From NCBI RefSeq assembly GCF_000179615.1, contig NZ_AEDD01000015.1, forward strand, positions 35,486-99,485: a stretch of 64,000 nt of DNA, written 5' to 3'. Origin of the DNA: Paenibacillus curdlanolyticus YK9 (GTDB taxonomy: Bacteria > Bacillota > Bacilli > Paenibacillales > Paenibacillaceae). A model generated the notes under the pieces. The model made no database searches and was not told the origin of the DNA. It saw only the letters and a program-made list of their open reading frames with translations. A program made the translations under genes and the position numbers. Below, piece by piece: positions 1-7,241 of this stretch. The first letter of the stretch is position 1; each line of letters begins with the position of its first letter.

Positions 1-143
1 TTCCACCCCTTTTCCGTATGCTGCATAGTCGATTTTATGCATGCGCAGGATATAACATGTGGCAACATTGCGCGAATGTAGCGGGACGGGTGAGATAGAG
101 GAATGGAAGAGAAGTATGTTTATCGGGCTGCCAGCTTGGCAGA

Positions 144-539
144 TTACGAGGCCATAGCCGCATGGGGGGCCAACCAGCTGAACTCGGGAATATTGCGCAG
201 GATGCCGAAGCTAATCGTTAACGTTAACATAGCGGCCATTAGGAGTTTGCTCGCAGGCTGCAGTTGTTTCTTGTTGGCAATGAAGTAGGCCAGATAAAGC
301 GGCAGCAGAGCGAATATGAGCGAATTGTAACGGAAAGCCTGCTCCATATCGAGCGCCAACAAAGCTTTGGCAGCTCTAGTGACGCCACAGCCCGGGCAGT
401 AGAAGCCGGTGAGCTCATGAAAAAGGCAAGGAATGCCGAGGCCTGTCAACGGCAGCCAGACTTTAAGATACAACAGTCCCCCAACGACAAACGAGGAACC
501 CCAAGCTAGCTTGAGGTTCCTCCTGCGAATGGGCGCCAT
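144..539 (-). CDS. DUF2752 family membrane protein
   Basis: This 131-residue protein carries the DUF2752 signature: a Cys-containing segment around residues 36-55 with the motif FYCPGCGVTRA, followed by a conserved region ending in FRYNSL. Hydrophobic segments near residues 17-35, 73-90 and 98-113 make it an integral membrane protein. The start is an ATG two bases after the stop codon of the upstream DUF4234 gene, so the two are likely translated together. The biochemical role of the family is unknown; the CPGCG cysteines suggest metal binding or a disulfide, which is inference. Confidence 0.85.
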   Translation of the reverse strand: MAPIRRRNLKLAWGSSFVVGGLLYLKVWLPLTGLGIPCLFHELTGFYCPGCGVTRAAKALLALDMEQAFRYNSLIFALLPLYLAYFIANKKQLQPASKLLMAAMLTLTISFGILRNIPEFSWLAPHAAMAS

Positions 540-541
540 GC

Positions 542-883
542 TTAGGCAGCCATCCGGTTAATATCTGCTTGTGCAAGCGCATACGTTACGATACCTAGTC
601 CAAAAATGTTCAAGACTACGTACAGCGTCGAGTTGTTGGATACCGGCAAGCCGTGTTGGCGCTGAGCTTCGTCGATGTGCTTGCCCAACTGGTAAGCCCA
701 AATATAGTTCCAAATCCCGCAAGTAACGAGCACGAGGAGGAAATGCTTTCCGCCTGTGAAATCACGATCCCCGCTGAGCTTTCCTGCATCTTCAGTCATC
801 ACAATAAACCAATAAATCGCGTAAATTCCGCATGTAATGAAAGATAAAATGATTGCTGCTGCGACGCCCCTCTTGTTAACCAC
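542..883 (-). CDS. DUF4234 family small membrane protein
   Basis: A 113-residue protein that starts with GTG. It has three hydrophobic stretches (about residues 8-28, 46-66 and 86-102) and the family-like motif CGIYAIYWF at residues 18-26, with a second copy of the pattern, CGIWNYIWAYQ, near residue 55. It lies directly upstream of the DUF2752 gene, spaced by two bases, so they probably form a two-gene operon. DUF4234 proteins are small membrane proteins of unknown function. A weak AGGA-type ribosome binding site lies about 9 bases before the GTG. Confidence 0.8.
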   Translation of the reverse strand: MVNKRGVAAAIILSFITCGIYAIYWFIVMTEDAGKLSGDRDFTGGKHFLLVLVTCGIWNYIWAYQLGKHIDEAQRQHGLPVSNNSTLYVVLNIFGLGIVTYALAQADINRMAA

Positions 884-1034
884 AACACACCGTCCTAGAT
901 CATATTTTCTAGCAGAGAATACATCTAAAAACCTGAATTAAATTCCAAAAAACAACATTTTTATTATATGAGAATAAATCAATGCTGACAATAAATATTT
1001 TGTAAAAAATAAGAAAACAGTGTCGAAACGCAAC

Positions 1035-1070
1035 AAAAGCCAGCGTTATCCTTACGGAAAGCTGGCTTTG
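1035..1070 (-). terminator. intrinsic terminator of the TetR gene
   Basis: Arms AAAGCCAGC and GCTGGCTTT are separated by about 16 bases and followed on the minus strand by TTTTGTTG. It lies 25 bases beyond the stop codon of the TetR gene. Confidence 0.75.
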
Positions 1071-1095
1071 TGAAATAAAGGCGATGTCTGCGCGG

Positions 1096-1743
1096 CTATG
1101 TTTCCTTCATTTGTTCATGGTCCTCTGGGCTGCGTACTGGCAAATCCCGCAGTCCAAACGTAGTGAGCGGCCCGAAATTAATGATGTTCGTCATCATCGC
1201 GCCCATCTCACGGGGGGTTAGGGACATCCCGGATTCGAACCAATGCATAATCATCCCAAGGTTCGCTGACGATACGAAGGCAATCATGTAGTCGATCGGA
1301 ACAGGTAGACCATTGCTGCGAGGCAGGTAGTTGAACTTCTCGTATACATTCTTGCTTATCAGCTTTCGCAATTGGATCGCATAAGAGAGGTCTCCCTTGG
1401 GACCAAGCATGACCCGGTAGAAGTCAGCATGTTTTCCCAGCTCCTCGAACAACTCAATAATAACCGGGTATGGCTCGTTCTTGTTCGCATATTGGATCGA
1501 CTGCTGAGGGTCTATTCGAACGATGATGGTACGCATCTGTTCAAACACCGCTTCCTTGAGCTGCTGAACCATGTCGGGAACGTCTTGATAATGCAAGTAG
1601 AAGGTCCCCCGATTTACCTCGGCCCGATTGGCGATATCCGTAACGGTTACGTGCTCCAGCCCTTTTTCTTCAATCAGGCTCATTAGCGCATCGTATAACA
1701 GCTGCTTCGTTCGCTGCTGTCTCCGATCCATTTTGTCAGCCAT
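1096..1743 (-). CDS. TetR/AcrR family repressor
   Basis: The open frame extends to 1941, but the likely start is ATG at 1743, preceded by GAGGTG about 8 bases upstream; the resulting 215-residue protein begins MADKMDRRQQ. Residues 10-55 form the TetR helix-turn-helix (VTVTDIANRAEVNRGTFYLH). The C-terminal ligand domain is unspecialised. It is divergently transcribed from a YhgE/Pip-like membrane protein gene, the same pairing as yhgD-yhgE in Bacillus, so it most likely represses that gene and itself through the repeated CAGTG/CACTG sites between them. The inducer is unknown. Confidence 0.9.
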   Translation of the reverse strand: MADKMDRRQQRTKQLLYDALMSLIEEKGLEHVTVTDIANRAEVNRGTFYLHYQDVPDMVQQLKEAVFEQMRTIIVRIDPQQSIQYANKNEPYPVIIELFEELGKHADFYRVMLGPKGDLSYAIQLRKLISKNVYEKFNYLPRSNGLPVPIDYMIAFVSSANLGMIMHWFESGMSLTPREMGAMMTNIINFGPLTTFGLRDLPVRSPEDHEQMKET

Positions 1744-1788
1744 CCGGCAGCACCTCGCATTCCCGCATTCTAAAATTATTGATGATCC

Positions 1789-1911
1789 CAGTGAACACTG
1801 GCACGCCTCAGTGATGATTAATGAACACTGCGCGCAGAAGTGATTATTGTCTTTCTTTGCTCCTTTATTATAATAAACAGTGTGATTATTAATCAACATT
1901 GTGTTTATTAT
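1789..1911. promoter_or_regulatory. clustered operator-like repeats between tetR and the YhgE-like gene
   Basis: Three related sites are visible. CAGTGAACACTG lies at 1789-1800. A site at 1809-1830 runs from CAGTGATG to GAACACTG around ATTAAT. A site at 1878-1901 runs from CAGTGTG to CAACATTG around ATTATTAAT. The last is enclosed by the 10-base inverted arms ATAATAAACA (1870-1879) and TGTTTATTAT (1902-1911). They lie in the AT-rich divergent promoter region, where a TetR-family repressor would be expected to bind. Confidence 0.6.
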
Positions 1912-1934
1912 AAAATGAAGGAGCGTAAAACCAT

Positions 1935-3107
1935 ATGGCATTGTTAAAACAAAAAATGGTATGGATCGGCTTGCTGATTCTGATGCTTGTATTCGTTATT
2001 TTCGGCGCGGCAATGATGGGCTCGGTGGTGTCTGTGAAGCCGAAGAATGTACCGGTGGCGCTCGTCGTGCTTGATCAATCCGTTGACCTGCCTACAGGCG
2101 GCAAGCTGGCGATCGGCGAGACATTGAAGGAAAAGCTGACGGCGAATAAGCAGCTGCCGCTGACTTGGACGGTTGTGGCGACAGAAGAGGAAGCGCGGGC
2201 GGGGTTGGATGACCGCGAATATTATGGCGCATTGGTGCTGCCAGCTGACCTTAGCGCGGGTGTTGCTTCGATCATGAGCCCGACGCCGAAGGCGGCAACG
2301 GCGCTCGTCATTGCGAACGAAGGCTTGAATTCGCAGGCTGCAACCGTAGTGAAGCAGGGCCTTGGGCTCGCGATCAAAATGGTCAATACGGAGCTGTCCA
2401 AGTCGATGCTCGAGCAAATGGGGAAAGCGACAGGGCAAATCCCGGTTGCCTCGGCGCAGGCGCTGCTGTCCCCGATCAACGTCACGGAAGAGACCGTTCA
2501 CGCGGTAGGAACGAACAATGCGACGGGCAATGCGCCAGGCATGCTGACGCAAATTATGTGGATGGGCAGCCTGGTTACAGCCATGGTGCTGTTCCTCTCT
2601 AATGGGAGTGCACGCAAGACAGGAGCGGGCAGATGGGGGACGCTCATTGCGCAGCCGATTGTCGGTACCGTATTCGTCGGATTCGGCTCGGGCTTCCTCG
2701 TATGGATGGCATCCTCGTGGTACGGCATGGAGCTTGCGCAAGCAACGGCAACTTGGATGTTCCTGTGGCTGGCGGGATCGGCATTTTTCCTCTTGCAGTC
2801 GGCATTGCTCAATTGGATCGGCTTCCCTGCCATGGGGATTCTCGTGCTGCTTATGTTCTTCTCCATGCCACTGCTGAACATGGCGCCGGAGTTTTTGTCA
2901 GCAGCTTCCCATGACTGGATTTATTCGTGGACGCCGCTCAAATTCGTCGCAGTCGGCTTGCGCGAAGTGATGTACTTCGGCGGGTTAGGCGCGGCAAGCG
3001 ACAACGCTGCGGTACTCTGGTCCATCGCAGGCGGCTTCCTCGTGCTGCTATTATTGTCCGGATTGAAAAAAGGCAAAGCGACGACAGCTGTGAATTCAGC
3101 GGCTTAA
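1935..3107 (+). CDS. YhgE/Pip-like ABC-2 type membrane protein
   Basis: A 390-residue protein with one N-terminal membrane helix (residues 10-31), a long extracytoplasmic region to about residue 205, then a cluster of five or six C-terminal helices (about 210-385). That is the architecture of the YhgE/Pip and ABC-2 permease-like proteins. No ATPase gene is nearby. A GAAGGAG site lies 11 bases before the ATG. The divergent TetR gene suggests drug- or stress-inducible expression. Relatives are variously linked to export or phage infection (Pip); the substrate here cannot be told from sequence. Confidence 0.75.
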   Translation: MALLKQKMVWIGLLILMLVFVIFGAAMMGSVVSVKPKNVPVALVVLDQSVDLPTGGKLAIGETLKEKLTANKQLPLTWTVVATEEEARAGLDDREYYGALVLPADLSAGVASIMSPTPKAATALVIANEGLNSQAATVVKQGLGLAIKMVNTELSKSMLEQMGKATGQIPVASAQALLSPINVTEETVHAVGTNNATGNAPGMLTQIMWMGSLVTAMVLFLSNGSARKTGAGRWGTLIAQPIVGTVFVGFGSGFLVWMASSWYGMELAQATATWMFLWLAGSAFFLLQSALLNWIGFPAMGILVLLMFFSMPLLNMAPEFLSAASHDWIYSWTPLKFVAVGLREVMYFGGLGAASDNAAVLWSIAGGFLVLLLLSGLKKGKATTAVNSAA

Positions 3108-3293
3108 GGGTAAGGTGAGGAAATGAAAGAGTATTCCATGTGACGCGACTAACGCTATGTAGAATGAGGGTTTCATATAAATGATTGCATAATCGAAAGC
3201 ATATAGTATTAGTGTTATGTCCAAAATGATTAGCAAGAGGAATAGGGAAATGACAGTTTTTAATAAATAGGTTTTTGTGATGGAATCCTTCAT
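3096..3293 (-). CDS. small membrane protein of unknown function
   Basis: A 65-residue ORF with two predicted membrane helices (about residues 9-32 and 40-60). It has a GGAGGAGG ribosome binding site about 12 bases before ATG. Its last codons overlap the end of the YhgE-like gene on the opposite strand by 12 bases. It is AT-rich compared with its neighbours. No family is recognised. The strong ribosome binding site is the main reason to accept it. Confidence 0.45.
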   Translation of the reverse strand: MKDSITKTYLLKTVISLFLLLIILDITLILYAFDYAIIYMKPSFYIALVASHGILFHFLTLPLSR

Positions 3294-3383
3294 TTAGGTT
3301 ATTCGCCTCCTCCGAAAAGTTCTTTTTCTACTGACGAATAGTACCCTTTCTTGGTTTTTCCAGTATATGATTTTTCCGTAAAT

Positions 3384-3421
3384 AAGCAAAGAGGCCCCTG
3401 GCCCGGGACCTCTTTGCTTTA
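3384..3421 (-). terminator. intrinsic terminator after the rsoA-like gene
   Basis: Perfect arms AAGCAAAGAGG and CCTCTTTGCTT flank a GC-rich loop. The hairpin begins at the stop codon of the rsoA-like gene and ends in TTATTT on the minus strand. Confidence 0.85.
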
Positions 3422-3667
3422 TTTATGATGCTGGTCATCGATATGGCGGCAAAAATCAGTAAAGTCAGGCGTCGTGTGGAGATCATAGGACATAATTTTT
3501 TTAATTACGGTTTCGATGATGACCTGCTCCAGATCGTCCTGACGATCACCCTTCATCTTGCATCGCGCCCCATGAATAGCGGGAGCGATGTAGGAAATGA
3601 CTGTGACCAAAGCTTCTTTGTCTCCATCCTGGGCACGGGCGACTAATTCAAAAAGATCATTTTCCAT
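3419..3667 (-). CDS. rsoA: RsoA-like co-sigma factor subunit
   Basis: An 82-residue acidic protein whose length and helical N-terminus (LFELVARAQDGDKEALVTVI) resemble sigma region 2-type helices, as in Bacillus subtilis RsoA (YvrHa). RsoA supplies the core-binding part of a two-subunit sigma factor together with SigO. The gene starts at ATG with GAGGAAA 4 bases upstream and overlaps the end of the yvrJ-like gene by 11 bases. The order sigO-yvrJ-rsoA supports the assignment more than sequence alone. The oxdC and rsiO (yvrL) genes found beside sigO in B. subtilis are not in this window. Confidence 0.65.
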   Translation of the reverse strand: MENDLFELVARAQDGDKEALVTVISYIAPAIHGARCKMKGDRQDDLEQVIIETVIKKIMSYDLHTTPDFTDFCRHIDDQHHK

Positions 3668-3827
3668 GGCTTTCCTCGCTCATTTTTTTAGTGATAACTT
3701 CTGTTAGCTTCATGATGCTTTCGTTGAGTACTTCAAGGCGTTTCTCAAAACGGATAAGCAAATAACCTGTTAACACAATGGGAAAGCCGACTTGGCTGAT
3801 TGCAGTTAGCAGAGATGCTTCGTCCAA
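3657..3827 (-). CDS. yvrJ: YvrJ family small membrane protein
   Basis: A 56-residue protein read from a TTG start. The TTG has a near-perfect ribosome binding site, GGAGGTGAT, at the right distance; that site overlaps the stop codon of the sigO-like gene. The protein has one hydrophobic segment (about residues 8-25, AISQVGFPIVLTGYLLIRFE) followed by an amphipathic helix. This matches the YvrJ family, short holin-like single-helix proteins. YvrJ is part of the SigO regulon in B. subtilis, which fits its position between the sigO- and rsoA-like genes. Function is unknown. It is short and easily missed because of the TTG start. Confidence 0.75.
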   Translation of the reverse strand: MDEASLLTAISQVGFPIVLTGYLLIRFEKRLEVLNESIMKLTEVITKKMSEESHGK

Positions 3828-3832
3828 AGCGA

Positions 3833-4435
3833 TCACCTCCTTCCAGTCATGGCTTGACGAAGGTTCCGAAGGGCAAGGTTTCTTGTCTTTCCTACTGCCT
3901 GGGGCGATACGCCAATCATCTTCGCGATCTCATTGTCCTTATAGCTGAGGGCATAGCAGAGCATCGTTACTTGCTGCTGTTTTTGAGAAAGCTGGCTAAA
4001 TGCTTGTGCCAATTGTTCATTAGATAGAAAGTCAACAAACCTCGCAGGATCTGGGCATATCGGTTCAGCTTGAGCTAGCTGGGTTGAATTTGTTAGTCTT
4101 TCGCCCAGCGTGGAGCTGCCCCCCTCACCTTTTAAAGGAAGGTCAAAGATAAGGGGCATGTTTATATCGAGCTTTTGCTGTTTCCGCATTTGATCAAGCG
4201 TGCAATACTTTATCGTAGATAAGAGATATTTTATAAATCGGATACGGAAGAAATGTTTACGGAATCGGTCCTCAAGCGCTCTTTTTTCTTCAGCATTGCC
4301 ATCAAGAGCATTAACCAGCAGCTCGATATGCTGATCCTGTTGGAAAAATTCCTGAACGACACGGTCTTTAAATACGGTTTGGTGGCAGTCGCAATAATCA
4401 TAGAATCGGGTGCGTTGATCTTCTGATAGCGCCAT
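3833..4435 (-). CDS. sigO: SigO-like sigma-70 family factor (split sigma subunit)
   Basis: The start is ATG at 4435, seven bases after AGGAGTG, giving a 200-residue protein; the frame is open to 4453. The C-terminal 60 residues form sigma region 4 with a helix-turn-helix (LSYKDNEIAKMIGVSPQAVG). The N-terminal half lacks a clear region 2, as expected for the SigO (YvrI) subunit, which reads the -35 element while RsoA provides core contacts. Its stop codon overlaps the ribosome binding site of the yvrJ-like gene, which tightly couples the three genes. In B. subtilis this pair responds to acid stress and drives oxalate decarboxylase. The targets here are unknown. Confidence 0.75.
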   Translation of the reverse strand: MALSEDQRTRFYDYCDCHQTVFKDRVVQEFFQQDQHIELLVNALDGNAEEKRALEDRFRKHFFRIRFIKYLLSTIKYCTLDQMRKQQKLDINMPLIFDLPLKGEGGSSTLGERLTNSTQLAQAEPICPDPARFVDFLSNEQLAQAFSQLSQKQQQVTMLCYALSYKDNEIAKMIGVSPQAVGKTRNLALRNLRQAMTGRR

Positions 4436-4514
4436 TTGGTTCACTCCTAGCAAAGCAATTCAATCTCCCTACGCTACTAAAGTGTGAGAAGGGGATAATT
4501 AATCAACCAAAACA

Positions 4515-4528
4515 GGAACATACGTTCT
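4515..4528 (-). promoter_or_regulatory. LexA (SOS) box 1
   Basis: On the minus strand the site reads AGAACGTATGTTCC, which matches 13 of 14 positions of the Gram-positive LexA/DinR consensus CGAACRNRYGTTYC. It lies about 80 bases upstream of the sigO-like start codon. Confidence 0.6.
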
Positions 4529-4540
4529 TATTTTTGGTGC

Positions 4541-4571
4541 AAAAAAACCCCTTCGCAATAAAAAAAAGGGG
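4541..4571 (-). terminator. short terminator-like hairpin
   Basis: On the minus strand CCCCTT pairs with AAGGGG and is followed by seven T. No gene ends just before it. It sits between the two SOS boxes, so it would end any short transcript coming from the second box. Confidence 0.5.
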
Positions 4572-4583
4572 ATCATACGTTCG
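4570..4583 (-). promoter_or_regulatory. LexA (SOS) box 2
   Basis: The minus strand reads CGAACGTATGATCC, 13 of 14 matches to CGAACRNRYGTTYC. A TATACT sequence lies just upstream (4591-4596). A weaker third copy (CAAACATACGTAAG, 4665-4678) lies further up. No SOS gene follows. Confidence 0.55.
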
Positions 4584-4733
4584 TTTTAGGAGTATACCAC
4601 ATTCACCCATTTTAGGGGAATGGTCTTCGAGTGCTAGAGGAAAAAGGGGCGCCGGCATATAACGCAAACATACGTAAGCTTGTTCAGCGCGCACGGGTCT
4701 GCTTTCGGACAATCATTTCATAATGGCTTGGAA

Positions 4734-5384
4734 TTAATCAAAACGCAGCGTGAAAAGAAGGCCATATTCGAGGCTGCTTAGCGAATCCGGTGAAAAATCC
4801 GCGGTGTGAATCATGTCATTGCTCGTAGCCTGCATGCCCCACACGTAAATCGGCGCTGCATCGGTAAGCGAACGAGGTTCGCTAGGCTGGATCAATCCGC
4901 GCGTGCTCAGCTTTTTGTCCCATGGAATGGTGAAGGTCGCGAGGCTGGAGCCATCGCCGCGCATCGTTGCTACTTTAATGGTTGTGAACTGCTCTTGATT
5001 GCTGCTTGCGCTGGTAACCGTATCGATTGAAATGATAAGTTCAATTTCGCGCTGATCGGTATCTTTGGCATTGAGAAACAAGTCGCTAAGCGAGCCGGCC
5101 AAGCTGGCTTTTTTGCCGTCTTTCCATAGCTCAATATCCAGGGCAGCATTGTGCTTAGCGCCTTCGTACTGTACTTTGAACGCTCCTGACATTAGGCCTA
5201 GAAAAGGTTGAAACTTCTTGCCATCCCCCTTAAACAGGTCAACGGGGGTAATCGTCACGGTACGGGCTTCAGCCGCAGCAGGCGACGCATTCCCGCGAAT
5301 CGAGTCGGATGGCGCTGTTTCTTTCGTGCAGCTGGATAAAGCAATGAGCAGGACCAGCAAGCATAGGCCTTTGAATAATCGCAA
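4734..5384 (-). CDS. putative lipoprotein
   Basis: A 216-residue protein read from a TTG start, with AAAGGGTG about 10 bases upstream. The first 19 residues form a lipoprotein signal with lipobox LSSC, the acylated residue being Cys19. The mature part starts with a Ser/Ala-rich linker to about residue 45, then a beta-rich domain. No catalytic motif or named family is recognised. It should be anchored on the outer face of the membrane. It stands alone, with the SOS-box region downstream and the AraC gene divergent upstream. Confidence 0.75.
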   Translation of the reverse strand: MRLFKGLCLLVLLIALSSCTKETAPSDSIRGNASPAAAEARTVTITPVDLFKGDGKKFQPFLGLMSGAFKVQYEGAKHNAALDIELWKDGKKASLAGSLSDLFLNAKDTDQREIELIISIDTVTSASSNQEQFTTIKVATMRGDGSSLATFTIPWDKKLSTRGLIQPSEPRSLTDAAPIYVWGMQATSNDMIHTADFSPDSLSSLEYGLLFTLRFD

Positions 5385-5591
5385 GCAGCATTCACCCTTT
5401 CTGGATTGCGTCGAGCCTTATTTTTGAAAATTATACCATTCCTAATAATCGTCTGTAAAAGCCTTTACCAGTATGCTCCGCCAGTGGAGAGATTGTGGAA
5501 TCGGCTAAAACCTTGCATAATGGTGCACAGCATGCACGGCTTTCGATAATCGGGGGCGTTATAGTAAATGGCGAAAGGATGTCGGTGGACG

Positions 5592-6452
5592 ATGGAATGG
5601 GTAGAACGGATGAACGCGGCGATTCGCTATATCGAGGATCATATGCAGGAGGAAATTTCATATGCCGACGCGGCGAAGGCTGCTTGTTGCTCGTCGTATC
5701 ATTTTCAGCGAATGTTCTCATTTATAACGGATGTTTCCTTGGGGGAATACATTCGCAGGCGACGGCTGACGCTCGCTGCGTTCGACCTTCAGCATAGCGC
5801 GATCAAGGTGGTTGACCTTGCGCTCCGCTATGGCTACGAATCGCCGGAGGCTTTCACCCGCGCATTCGTCCAGCTCCATGGCACGACGCCGACAGAAGCG
5901 CGCAAAGCCGGTACCGTGCTCAAAGCTTACCCGCCGATGTCCTTTCAACTCTCGATTAAAGGGGTTGCGGGGATGAATTATCGAATCGAAGAAGCAGGGC
6001 CGTTCTCGGTCGTCGGGCTGCAGGAGCAGGTGGGCACAGAGGAGGCATTCAGCAGAATACCGGGCTTGTGGGCAGACGCGCGGGATCGCGGCATATTCGG
6101 CGTATTGTGGGATATTCGTCAAGAGGGATGTCCAATCGGGGGTATCCTCGGGGTTTGCGCGAATGGGGAGTTCGGGAGGAATGAATCGTTTGAATACTGG
6201 CTGGCGATTGCGTCCGATTCCGATTGCACGGAGCTTCCGGAGGGGATGAACAAACTGGACTTTCCGCAAGCGACGTGGGCCGTGTTCGACGCGCCCGGAC
6301 CGCCGGAAAACCTCCAAGACATCTGGAGGAGGCTCTATACCGAGTGGGTCCCTGTATCGGGCTATGAGTTGGCGTACTTGCCGACGATTGAGAACTATCT
6401 GCCGATGGAGGAGAATAGGAACGAGCTTTGGGTACCGGTGGTGAAAAAATAA
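5592..6452 (+). CDS. AraC family regulator with GyrI-like effector domain
   Basis: The likely start is ATG at 5592 (MEWVERMNAAIRYIEDH), giving 286 residues. The first 105 residues are the two AraC helix-turn-helices (YADAAKAACCSSYHFQRMF and VVDLALRYGYESPEAFTRAF). The C-terminal 155 residues are a GyrI-like (Rob/SbmC type) small-molecule binding domain ending near ENYLPMEENR. Proteins of this layout usually respond to drugs or other amphipathic ligands. No efflux gene adjoins it, so its target is unknown. It ends in a strong terminator. Confidence 0.9.
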   Translation: MEWVERMNAAIRYIEDHMQEEISYADAAKAACCSSYHFQRMFSFITDVSLGEYIRRRRLTLAAFDLQHSAIKVVDLALRYGYESPEAFTRAFVQLHGTTPTEARKAGTVLKAYPPMSFQLSIKGVAGMNYRIEEAGPFSVVGLQEQVGTEEAFSRIPGLWADARDRGIFGVLWDIRQEGCPIGGILGVCANGEFGRNESFEYWLAIASDSDCTELPEGMNKLDFPQATWAVFDAPGPPENLQDIWRRLYTEWVPVSGYELAYLPTIENYLPMEENRNELWVPVVKK

Positions 6453-6489
6453 AACAAGGCGACTGGCTGCGGGCCAGTCGTCTTGTTTT
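6451..6489 (+). terminator. intrinsic terminator of the AraC/GyrI gene
   Basis: Arms AAAACAAGGCGACTGGC and GCCAGTCGTCTTGTTTT flank a 5-base loop right at the stop codon. One G-T mismatch is present. It could work in both directions. Confidence 0.9.
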
Positions 6490-6626
6490 ATTTGGGTAAA
6501 GGTACAATGGCGAGCCGCTGCATGCTGCTGGAAGGGCGATCCGCATGGGGGCGTTGCGTCTTTTGTATGTGTGATCGGACAAGCGTAATGTAATTTTTTG
6601 GGCGGGGGCGGTGCGATGCAGTCCCC

Positions 6627-6831
6627 ATTGCAGTTTGTGCAATGAGAACGGTGAATAAATGGCGAAGATAGGCATGCCATTGTATTCTGTACAATCACAA
6701 TTGGCGGCTGATCGCCGAATTAGCGGGAATCACGTCTTTTTCGCGCGCGTTCGGCAGACGCCGTTGCACGAATTGCAATGGTGGAACGCATGCGCGCCAA
6801 ATGAGTCGCAGTCATTGCATGAAATGCAATG
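6627..6831. repeat. four-hairpin dispersed element, copy A
   Basis: Four 19-nt hairpins each have a 7-bp stem and a 5-nt loop. They are CATTGCAGTTTGTGCAATG at 6627, a CATTGTA-TTCTG-TACAAT form at 6678, CGTTGCACGAATTGCAATG at 6762 and CATTGCATGAAATGCAATG at 6813. Their starts are spaced 51, 84 and 51 bp. Copies B (19161) and C (53794) repeat this order and spacing. No coding frame explains them. They are followed directly by the 39-bp hairpin array. Confidence 0.75.
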
Positions 6832-7241
6832 GCCGTGCAGCGAGCCCCGCCCTAGCGCAAGGCCGCTGCATCGCCGTGCAGCGAGCTCGCCTTAGCGCAA
6901 GGCGCTGCATCGCCATGCAGCGAGCCCCGCCTTAGCGCAAGGCGCTGCATCGCCGTGCAGCGAGCTCGCCTTAGCGCAAGGCGCTGCATGGCCGTGCAGC
7001 GAGCTCGCCTTAGCGCAACGCGCTGCATCGCCATGCAGCGAGCTCGCCTTAGCGCAAGGCGCTGCATCGCCATGCAGCGAGCTCGCCTTAGCGCAAGGCG
7101 CTGCATCGCCATGCAGCGAGCTCGCCTTAGCGCAAGGCGCCGCACCGCCGTGCAGCGAGCCCCGCCTTAGCGCAAGGCGCTGCATCGCCATGCGGCGAGC
7201 CTCGCCTTAGCGCAAGGCGCCGCACCGTCGTGCGGCGAGGC
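6832..7241. repeat. 39-bp tandem hairpin array, about 10 units
   Basis: Units of 39-40 bp repeat from about 6840 to the 3' end of the monooxygenase gene, marked by TTAGCGCAAGG at about 6852, 6892, 6932, 6971, 7010, 7049, 7088, 7127, 7167 and 7207. Each unit holds three self-complementary pieces: GCTGCATCGCCATGCAGC, GCGAGCTCGC and CCTTAGCGCAAGG. All units are direct repeats with no unique spacers, so this is not a CRISPR array. Long frames through it exist only because 39 is a multiple of three. Confidence 0.85.

Noticed and set aside
103..288. 61-codon plus-strand frame with a fair ribosome binding site
   Set aside because: It runs antisense into the well-supported DUF2752 gene after about 14 codons and matches no family beyond the start; it might be the relic of a gene start but cannot be supported.
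4503..4712. 69-codon minus-strand frame across the SOS boxes
   Set aside because: No ribosome binding site, overlaps the terminator and boxes, and no similarity to known SOS peptides.
5718..6698. 326-codon minus-strand frame
   Set aside because: It is antisense to the clear AraC/GyrI gene and matches no family.
6852..7191. Overlapping minus-strand frames through the 39-bp array
   Set aside because: Two different frames and the plus strand are all open, as expected for a 39-bp repeat; no start signal.
6832..7241. CRISPR array
   Set aside because: Units are contiguous direct repeats with no unique spacers and no cas genes are nearby. The same applies to 36450-37070 and 63698-64000.
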